The notes under the pieces were generated by a model, which was not told where the DNA came from, ran no database searches, and worked only from the letters and a program-made list of their open reading frames with translations. Source: Candidatus Bathyarchaeota archaeon (GTDB lineage Archaea; Thermoproteota; Bathyarchaeia; TCS64). From it: 8,423 nt of DNA. The DNA lies in NCBI GenBank assembly GCA_014729945.1, contig WJJC01000098.1, forward strand, positions 1 to 8,423, read 5' to 3'. Below are positions 1 through 3,993 of the stretch, piece after piece; within the stretch, counting starts at the first letter, position 1, and each line of letters begins with the position of its first letter. The position numbers and the translations under genes were made by a program.

Positions 1-658
1 ATAAAGATGGATCGCCTACGAAAATACGATAAACATAGTAAATATAACGAGACCTGACGAAGAAACCTGAGCATTGCCATAGCGAAAATAGATCGTATGG
101 CTTCAACTTCGCATCTACAAAACAGTGTTAAAGAAGAGTCCGCTATCTAGAAAATCCCTTAAAATGGATATAATTTGAGCTAGGAGCATTGACGATTTCG
201 TGGCTGCCACTATATATATATGCCTAATGCAGAAAAAAAATAGTCTACCGAGGTATCTACAAGAGATTTCTAGATTCTCGACATGAGAACACGGTGAGAT
301 ATCCAAGACCTATAGGCTTTTGCTGAGAGAGATGAATCTTAAGATACCCATTGATGGTCTATTGAAATTTATAACGGGCATCGCAGGTAAGCTGAACTTT
401 AAACGAGGTACAGAACAGATTGCGGTTAAGATACTTAGGGAAATCAAGAAGAATGCTTTTGTCGGAAAGGATCCTAGAGGTTTTGCTGCATCTGCCTTGT
501 ATGTATCGTGTAATAGTAATGATGATAGATGAACTCAGAAGGAGGTTGCGGAAGCAGCAGGAACTAGTGAAGTTACTCTTAGAAACAGGATGAGGGGCTT
601 CAAGCACTCCTTAGATACTTTTGTTCTTCAGATAAATCAGTTCTCTAATGTCTTCTAA
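1..658 (+). pseudogene. tfb: Decayed transcription initiation factor B (TFB/TFIIB), 5' end outside window
   Basis: Reading from base 1 (RLRKYDKHS, then RRNLSIAIAKIDRMAS and LQNSVKEESA) matches the first cyclin repeat of archaeal TFB. After a frame change near 146-150 the match resumes with ARSIDDFVAAT, SKTYRLLLREMNLKIPIDG, KDPRGFAASALYVS and TQKEVAEAAGTSEV, ending at TAA 656-658. TFB recruits RNA polymerase by binding TBP-TATA-BRE complexes. The coding sense is interrupted by in-frame TGA codons at 55-57, 176-178, 284-286 and 530-532. The frame change fits a deletion of about 5 bases, since two residues are missing there relative to the usual TFB spacing. The N-terminal zinc ribbon would lie left of the window. 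Several lesions across both repeats argue for a dead gene rather than one sequencing error. Archaea often carry several TFB paralogues, so a functional copy is presumably elsewhere. The 70-codon open piece at 320-532 is only part of this relic. Confidence 0.9.
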
Positions 659-712
659 TTGTCTTAACATTATTATTACGGGAGGTCAAAGAATAATTAT
701 CGAGTTGATTTC

Positions 713-1117
713 ATGGAAAAAATACCGGGTATAGAGAAAGCTTTCAGGAAAGCCAAAGTGGTCTTCATGACCACCTATAAAGGAGACGAGGAAAGAACTA
801 GGCAGATGACTAACTTTAACGAAGATCTTTATGGTACTCTTTGGTTCCCAACTGAGAAAGATACTAGGAAAGTCAAGGATATCAAGGAGAATAACAAGGT
901 GTTAATAACCTTCCCTGCGGAGGAGCGTGGTAAATATTATGAGATTGAGGGAGAAGCAAGTTTTGCCTCCGAACAGGAGGTACTAAATAAATGGGAGTGG
1001 TGGTGGCTGTACTGGCACCCTGCACAAAAAGATCGTTTTTGGTTCCCCAGAGAGGACGATGAACGAAGAGTGATCATTAACATAAAGCCAACCGAGGCAA
1101 GAATTGTTAAAAAATAA
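713..1117 (+). CDS. Pyridoxamine 5'-phosphate oxidase-fold flavoprotein (general stress protein 26-like)
   Basis: A 134-residue single-domain protein that reads as an FMN-binding split barrel of the PNPOx-like superfamily. Recognisable features are the N-terminal helix (residues 1-13), the strand KVVFMTT (15-21), a TRQMTNF segment (29-35) where the family has its flavin-contacting R-P-M-like motif, GTLWFPT (41-47), KVKDIKENNKVLITF (53-67) and a long central strand IEGEASFAS (78-86). A tryptophan-rich stretch (W94, W96-W98, W101, W110) follows. Members bind FMN, F420 or haem and act as small reductases or stress proteins. The sequence does not say which cofactor or substrate applies here, and PLP synthesis should not be assumed. 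ATG 713 is the only good start, because GTT and GAT lie just upstream and TAA at 665 closes the frame. A GGGAGGT sequence at 680-686 is too distant to be a normal ribosome site. The gene is likely monocistronic. Confidence 0.85.
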   Translation: MEKIPGIEKAFRKAKVVFMTTYKGDEERTRQMTNFNEDLYGTLWFPTEKDTRKVKDIKENNKVLITFPAEERGKYYEIEGEASFASEQEVLNKWEWWWLYWHPAQKDRFWFPREDDERRVIINIKPTEARIVKK

Positions 1118-1119
1118 TC

Positions 1120-1140
1120 TTTTTTTTTACTAACCTTTTT
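1120..1140 (+). terminator. T-rich archaeal terminator after the flavoprotein gene
   Basis: Nine T residues (1120-1128) begin two bases past the TAA stop, and five more follow at 1136-1140. There is no GC hairpin. Oligo-T tracts alone terminate archaeal RNA polymerase. Confidence 0.55.
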
Positions 1141-1163
1141 AATTTTTGAACAAGCTTGTATCA

Positions 1164-1173
1164 TTTAAATAAA
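1164..1173 (+). promoter_or_regulatory. TATA box for the RHH regulator gene, with adjacent palindrome
   Basis: TTTAAATAAA is a strong archaeal TATA element centred about 32 bases ahead of TTG 1201, placing the transcript start just before that codon. Immediately upstream, 1150-1159 reads ACAAGCTTGT, a perfect 10-base palindrome in the position where archaeal regulators often bind. Confidence 0.5.
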
Positions 1174-1200
1174 TCCGTCTTTACAGGATAGAAGGCTTTA

Positions 1201-1770
1201 TTGAGAAGCTTGCGAGATAGGAAAAGATCGGTAATGCGGGAGTTTACTGCAGAAATTGATGAAGATCTCTATAACTATTTAGATTTCCTAGAACGCACCA
1301 GGTTCATCAAGAATAAGAACGAAGCGATACATAGGGCATTATTATTATTCAAGAAACTCTCGATGCATGATTGGTTGCCAGATCTTTACCGTATTGGGGA
1401 ACATAGAGTAATAATAATGGACAGGGGCATGCTACTGGATTTATTTGAATCTCTTTCAGAACTTGAAATCTACAGGGCAGGAGGGACCACAGCTTTAAAA
1501 AGAAAAGTCTTGAAACCAGAGTTCAGAGATATTAATCTCACTCGTAAGGGTAATTGGCCTCTTGTTTTGAACGAGTTGGAAAACCTTGGATGGGGTAAAT
1601 TTGAGCGCGTTGAGGACGAGATTAAAGTTGAACAAGCCGCGGTTCCATCCGCCTATTTACGAGGTTATTTGGAGACAATGTTCAAGGTAGGTCTTGAGGA
1701 ACATCATACCAATATTGATGACTTGATTATTTTCCGTGTAACCAATAAACGGAATGAGGCTTGGCTTTAG
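1201..1770 (+). CDS. Ribbon-helix-helix regulator with a C-terminal putative sensor domain
   Basis: A 189-residue protein if TTG 1201 is the start. Residues 12-52 fit a CopG/Arc-type ribbon-helix-helix: a DNA-contacting strand (REFTAEID), a helix (EDLYNYLDFLERT), then FIKNKNEAIHRALLLFKKL. This predicts a dimeric DNA-binding protein. The C-terminal half is not identified with certainty. LENLGWGKFERVEDEIKV (126-143) followed by AYLRGYLETMFKVGLE (151-166) recalls the closing strands and helix of V4R/haem-NO-binding-like sensor domains, but it lacks their cysteines. The TATA box at 1164-1173 favours a start at or near 1201. ATG 1234, eleven codons in, would also keep the whole RHH domain. The stop overlaps the stop of the opposing Lrp gene by 4 bases (1767-1770), so read-through from either gene would produce antisense RNA to the other. 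Confidence 0.75.
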   Translation: MRSLRDRKRSVMREFTAEIDEDLYNYLDFLERTRFIKNKNEAIHRALLLFKKLSMHDWLPDLYRIGEHRVIIMDRGMLLDLFESLSELEIYRAGGTTALKRKVLKPEFRDINLTRKGNWPLVLNELENLGWGKFERVEDEIKVEQAAVPSAYLRGYLETMFKVGLEEHHTNIDDLIIFRVTNKRNEAWL

Positions 1771-2213
1771 AGTCCAGTCCATGGGCATCTCTTATATGGT
1801 CCAATAACTATCGTTACAACCGTACCTAATATCCCATCAAGAGCTAACTCGTTTTCTAGGAAGCTGTTGAGGTCTTCCATCTGCTCAAAGATAACTTCTA
1901 TAAGCAAGTCAACGTCGCCACTTGTCCTGTAGAGTACATGTACATCTGAGTTTTTTTCTATTACACTAACTATTTCGGATAGTTTGGCTGGCTGTACTTT
2001 TAATCCGATGAATGCTTTTATGGCTCTGCCGAGTTTATGGTAGTCCATTATTATTGTGAATTTTTTTATTATACCTTCTTCTCGGAGTTTGTCGATTCTG
2101 TTTTTAATTGTAGCCTCGCTGACGCCTGCTTCTTCAGCCATGTACTTATAAGTGCATCTTGCGTCTTCTGTTAAACATTTGATGATTTTCATATCAAGGA
2201 TGTCCATGGACAT
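1767..2213 (-). CDS. Lrp/AsnC family transcriptional regulator
   Basis: A 148-residue protein of full family length. Residues 3-60 form the winged helix-turn-helix (ILDMKIIKCLTEDARCTYKYM, then EEAGVSEATIKNRIDKLREEGIIKKF), with the recognition helix around 32-42. Residues 65-140 form the RAM/AsnC ligand-binding domain, including YRTSGDVDLLIEV (95-107), where the glycine-aspartate pair lies in the dimer and effector region. Such proteins are octameric or dimeric regulators that respond to amino acids or other small metabolites and often repress their own gene. On the minus strand a TATA-like run lies about 29 bases ahead of ATG 2213, which suggests a leaderless transcript. A second ATG two codons inside (2205-2207) is possible. 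The gene converges on the RHH regulator and diverges from the 2528 gene group. Confidence 0.92.
   Translation of the reverse strand: MSMDILDMKIIKCLTEDARCTYKYMAEEAGVSEATIKNRIDKLREEGIIKKFTIIMDYHKLGRAIKAFIGLKVQPAKLSEIVSVIEKNSDVHVLYRTSGDVDLLIEVIFEQMEDLNSFLENELALDGILGTVVTIVIGPYKRCPWTGL
2200..2213. repeat. 14-base perfect palindrome over the Lrp start codon
   Basis: ATGTCCATGGACAT is its own reverse complement and includes the start codon of the minus-strand Lrp gene. It encodes Met-Ser-Met-Asp. It could be an autoregulatory site, or it could follow by chance from the codons used. Confidence 0.35.
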
Positions 2214-2234
2214 TTGTAATGTATTTTTATCGGA

Positions 2235-2247
2235 GATATATATTTTT
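2235..2247 (-). promoter_or_regulatory. TATA box for the Lrp/AsnC gene
   Basis: On the minus strand this reads AAAAATATATATC, centred about 29 bases upstream of the ATG at 2213. The spacing places transcription initiation at or next to the start codon, so the mRNA is likely leaderless. Confidence 0.55.
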
Positions 2248-2371
2248 TATTCAACTTTAATTGGGTTTTCTTTAATCTTATTTGCGTTTTTTTTAATTGG
2301 GTTGAAGATATTTTCTGAACAACACAGAGTATACATAAAAGTATAAAATTTATATTCCAAAATAGTCTATA

Positions 2372-2388
2372 TTGCATATTTTATGCAA
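2372..2388. promoter_or_regulatory. Candidate operator, 17-base inverted repeat
   Basis: TTGCATA-TTT-TATGCAA has perfect 7-base arms around a 3-base spacer. It lies between the divergent Lrp gene and the 2528 gene group, next to a TATA-like run. Lrp-family proteins typically bind inverted repeats of about this size with AT-rich centres. Assigning it to the neighbouring Lrp protein is inference. Confidence 0.45.
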
Positions 2389-2499
2389 ACCCGAATTTTT
2401 TTCTTTAAATTAATTATAGAAAAAATTGATTTTGATTAAAGAAATCATAAGTAAACTCAAAAATTTTTATGTTTTCTTAATGCGAGCTGATATAACCTG

Positions 2500-2505
2500 T
2501 ATAAA
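2500..2505 (+). promoter_or_regulatory. Possible TATA box for the 89-residue protein gene
   Basis: TATAAA is centred about 25 bases ahead of ATG 2528, the spacing expected for a leaderless archaeal transcript. This supports 2528 over the TTG at 2426 or the ATG at 2480. Confidence 0.4.
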
Positions 2506-2527
2506 CAGTATATACGACGTGCAAGAA

Positions 2528-2797
2528 ATGAAAGCCATAAACGAAATCCCCGTATCACTATATAAGAACTTATCAGAAAGATTGGTGTCCATAATTCTGG
2601 ACTCCGAGCAAAGAGATGCGATCTCCACAGAGGAAACAAAGAAGATAATATACCTCTGGCGACAGGATCAACTAGCCTCACCGACAGGAATTGAAACCCT
2701 GTTAAAAGCCGGGATGAAAGTTGATGCCGAATCTGTCGATCGGATCTTAAATGATCTTGGACTACAAGAAATAGCTCTCGCAGTAAAAGCTATTTAA
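2528..2797 (+). CDS. Small soluble protein of unknown function (89 residues)
   Basis: I do not recognise a family. From ATG 2528 the protein begins MKAINEIPVSLYKNLSERLV and is predicted to be mostly helical and soluble, with no signal peptide, membrane segment or cysteine. A conserved-looking core, IIYLWRQDQLASPTGIETLL (residues 39-58), is followed by two short helices ending in LGLQEIALAVKAI. The frame is open back to TTG 2426, with an intermediate ATG at 2480. The codons between 2426 and 2527 are AT-rich and contain TATA-like runs, so I prefer the internal start. The gene lies 42 bases ahead of a stand-alone Lrp-type ligand-binding domain on the same strand. Co-occurrence with that gene and the CBS protein suggests a regulatory or metabolite-sensing role, but that is inference only. 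Confidence 0.65.
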   Translation: MKAINEIPVSLYKNLSERLVSIILDSEQRDAISTEETKKIIYLWRQDQLASPTGIETLLKAGMKVDAESVDRILNDLGLQEIALAVKAI

Positions 2798-2839
2798 CCT
2801 TTAACCATTTTTCATATTTTAATAGAGAGGATTTAGAAA

Positions 2840-3085
2840 ATGGTTACAAGTTATACCTTAGCAAGAGTCGAGCCTTCAAAGGATCATATAGTTTTCAAGA
2901 AAGTGCAGGAACTACCATGCGTTAAGGAAGTAATCACAACCTATGGTGAGTTTGATATGATCATCAAGATAGAGGTTGACACACTCCAAGAGTTGGATGA
3001 CTTTGTATTCAACAAGTTAAGAGTAATTGAGGGCATGGAATCAACTACCACATTGATCCATGCAGGGTTCCCGAAAAAAGAGTGA
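2840..3085 (+). CDS. Stand-alone Lrp/AsnC ligand-binding (RAM) domain protein
   Basis: The 81 residues cover almost exactly one RAM (AsnC-type ligand-binding) domain with no DNA-binding part. Features are the first strand SYTLARVEP, a helix HIVFKKVQELPCVKEV, then ITTYGEFDMIIKIEV (residues 32-46), which matches the G-[ED]-[YF]-D strand signature, a helix TLQELDDFVFNKLRVIEGM, and a final strand STTTLIHAG. Such stand-alone modules form rings or dimers, bind small molecules and can mix with full-length Lrp proteins. A partner could be the Lrp regulator encoded at 1767-2213, though this is unproven. A TATA-like CATATTTTAATA (2813-2824) lies about 22 bases before the ATG, and GAGAGG sits at 2825-2830. 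The TGA stop is genuine because the domain is complete. The CBS gene starts six bases later, so the two are probably co-translated. Confidence 0.88.
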   Translation: MVTSYTLARVEPSKDHIVFKKVQELPCVKEVITTYGEFDMIIKIEVDTLQELDDFVFNKLRVIEGMESTTTLIHAGFPKKE

Positions 3086-3087
3086 TC
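3082..3087 (+). promoter_or_regulatory. Shine-Dalgarno site deciding the TTG start of the CBS gene
   Basis: GTGATC matches the anti-Shine-Dalgarno sequence and sits four bases ahead of TTG 3092. It overlaps the TGA stop of the upstream RAM-domain gene. Confidence 0.5.
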
Positions 3088-3091
3088 TGAG

Positions 3092-3511
3092 TTGAAGTTT
3101 CCCTCAATTGTTGCCGATGTTATGAACAATATAATCTCAGTGGACAGATCAGTCACTGTAGCAGAGTCGGCCAAGATAATGACTGAGAAGAATATTGGGA
3201 GCATAATAGTAACTGAGGAAGAAAAACCTGTTGGCATTATTACAAAGTCTGATATGCTCAACCGGGTGATTGTGGCTTATAAAGATCCAGCCGTTCATAA
3301 AGCGAGATCAATAATGTCTAGTTCTCTTATCAGTGTCGAATCAGATACCCCCATTCTTGAAGCCATGAGGTTTATTCACGAGAAAGACATCAACCAGGTT
3401 CTTGTAAGTGAGGGGGATGAATTAGTTGGTATTGTTTCAAGGGGAGACCTTGTGGAGGCTGTGACCTTATCCTCTCTAACCCAGTTTAGCTCAATACTTG
3501 GGCGAAAATAG
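3092..3511 (+). CDS. Tandem CBS-domain protein
   Basis: A 139-residue protein made of a CBS pair (Bateman module) and little else. The first CBS spans about residues 4-62, starting VADVMNNIISVDRSVTVAES and closing with GSIIVTEEEKPVGIITKSDM. The second spans about 70-125, starting ARSIMSSSLISVESDTPILEA and closing with NQVLVSEGDELVGIVSRGDL. CBS pairs bind adenosine nucleotides or S-adenosylmethionine and switch partner proteins. The partner is not visible, because no catalytic domain is fused. The start is TTG 3092, six bases after the preceding stop. GTGATC at 3082-3087 is complementary to the 3' end of archaeal 16S rRNA at suitable spacing and overlaps the upstream stop codon, which implies translational coupling with the RAM-domain gene. 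Confidence 0.92.
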   Translation: MKFPSIVADVMNNIISVDRSVTVAESAKIMTEKNIGSIIVTEEEKPVGIITKSDMLNRVIVAYKDPAVHKARSIMSSSLISVESDTPILEAMRFIHEKDINQVLVSEGDELVGIVSRGDLVEAVTLSSLTQFSSILGRK

Positions 3512-3529
3512 TTATCTAATCTTATGAGA

Positions 3530-3541
3530 ACCTTTTTCTTT
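3530..3541 (+). terminator. T-rich terminator after the CBS gene
   Basis: AACCTTTTTCTTT follows the CBS stop by about 20 bases. The T-rich tract fits an archaeal terminator. It also lies close to the start of the next gene, so it could instead form part of that gene's promoter. Confidence 0.35.
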
Positions 3542-3562
3542 AATCCTTAACAATACTCCGTT

Positions 3563-3898
3563 GTGGTCAAGAAAAAATTATCTTTAGCTGAGATCCTTCA
3601 CAAGAACAGGTATTTTGTGTTAGCTATGCTAGGTGTTCCTGTTATTGGTATGGCAATTGCTTCTTTGTTGATCTTATACAAGAAACCTGAAAATATGGTC
3701 GTTGTGCTTGGCGTGATCTTGTTTGTTGCTGTTCAATATATTCTGATGATGTTTTTCTGGCTTAAAAGAGTGGAACATTTAGCAACTAAACAAACAGAAG
3801 AAAATATAGTCTCTCTTGAATCTAACGAAGAGGATCAAAAAACCAGCTGTGAAGTGATGCTTCTTCCTGAAGAAGAACGCATTTTTCCCGTCGCGTGA
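3563..3898 (+). CDS. Small two-TM membrane protein upstream of ATP synthase subunit I
   Basis: A 111-residue protein starting at GTG 3563. A basic amphipathic N-terminus (VKKKLSLAEILHKNR) precedes two hydrophobic helices at about residues 18-39 and 45-66, joined by a very short loop (KKPEN). An acidic soluble tail follows (LESNEEDQ and LPEEER). The positive-inside rule places both termini in the cytoplasm. I do not recognise a named family. Its place directly ahead of the ATP synthase membrane subunits recalls the small AtpI/AtpZ-type helper proteins that precede bacterial F-type operons, but no sequence similarity is claimed. A 95-base gap with its own promoter-like signals separates it from atpI, so a functional link is only suggested by position. 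The TGA stop follows the tail IFPVA. Confidence 0.7.
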   Translation: MVKKKLSLAEILHKNRYFVLAMLGVPVIGMAIASLLILYKKPENMVVVLGVILFVAVQYILMMFFWLKRVEHLATKQTEENIVSLESNEEDQKTSCEVMLLPEEERIFPVA

Positions 3899-3923
3899 GG
3901 TTGTCGTATTACAATAACTTTGA

Positions 3924-3931
3924 TTTTTTTT
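3924..3931 (+). terminator. Oligo-T tract between the small membrane protein gene and atpI
   Basis: Eight T residues followed directly by six A residues lie about 25 bases after the TGA stop. They probably end the upstream transcript. Confidence 0.4.
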
Positions 3932-3945
3932 AAAAAAGGTTGAAT

Positions 3946-3961
3946 TCGGAAAGTTTTTTAT
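3946..3961 (+). promoter_or_regulatory. BRE plus TATA-like promoter for atpI
   Basis: A purine-rich TCGGAAAG, like a BRE, is followed by TTTTTTAT (3954-3961). A start about 25 bases downstream would give a leader of roughly ten bases before ATG 3994. Confidence 0.4.
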
Positions 3962-3993
3962 CCAATAACTAACCTATAGACTGAATCAACTTG

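Larger units (their letters stand above)
2214..2527. other. AT-rich divergent intergenic region
   Basis: This is the largest stretch without an assured gene. It holds the minus-strand Lrp promoter, two copies of TTTAATTGGGTT (2256-2267 and 2292-2303), a plus-strand TATA-like run TATAAAATTTATA (2342-2354), and the inverted repeat at 2372-2388. A further AT-rich run spans 2404-2418. A TTG (2426) or ATG (2480) could extend the downstream gene into this region. I see no tRNA or structured RNA. Confidence 0.6.

Noticed and set aside
55..532. TGA read as an amino acid in the TFB gene (genome-wide recoding or selenocysteine)
   Set aside because: TGA ends complete proteins nearby, at 3083-3085 (RAM domain) and 3896-3898, so it is a working stop here. 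The gene also has a frameshift, and the TGA positions do not align with cysteine.
320..532. A separate 70-residue protein
   Set aside because: It is an open piece of the TFB relic. The TFB match continues in the same frame on both sides of its ends.
2189..2377. Small coding frames on either strand of the AT-rich gap
   Set aside because: The translations are Ile/Leu/Lys/Phe-rich by composition, and they overlap the Lrp promoter and the repeats.
2426..2527. N-terminal extension of the 89-residue protein from TTG 2426 or ATG 2480
   Set aside because: The stretch is AT-rich with TATA-like runs, and a TATAAA at the right distance favours ATG 2528. The extension cannot be fully excluded.
1132..3538. 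AACCTTTTT recurring before genes (about 1132 and 3530, with a variant at 2797) as a shared regulatory motif
   Set aside because: It is short, T-rich and matches ordinary terminator tracts. Too few copies are present to separate it from chance.
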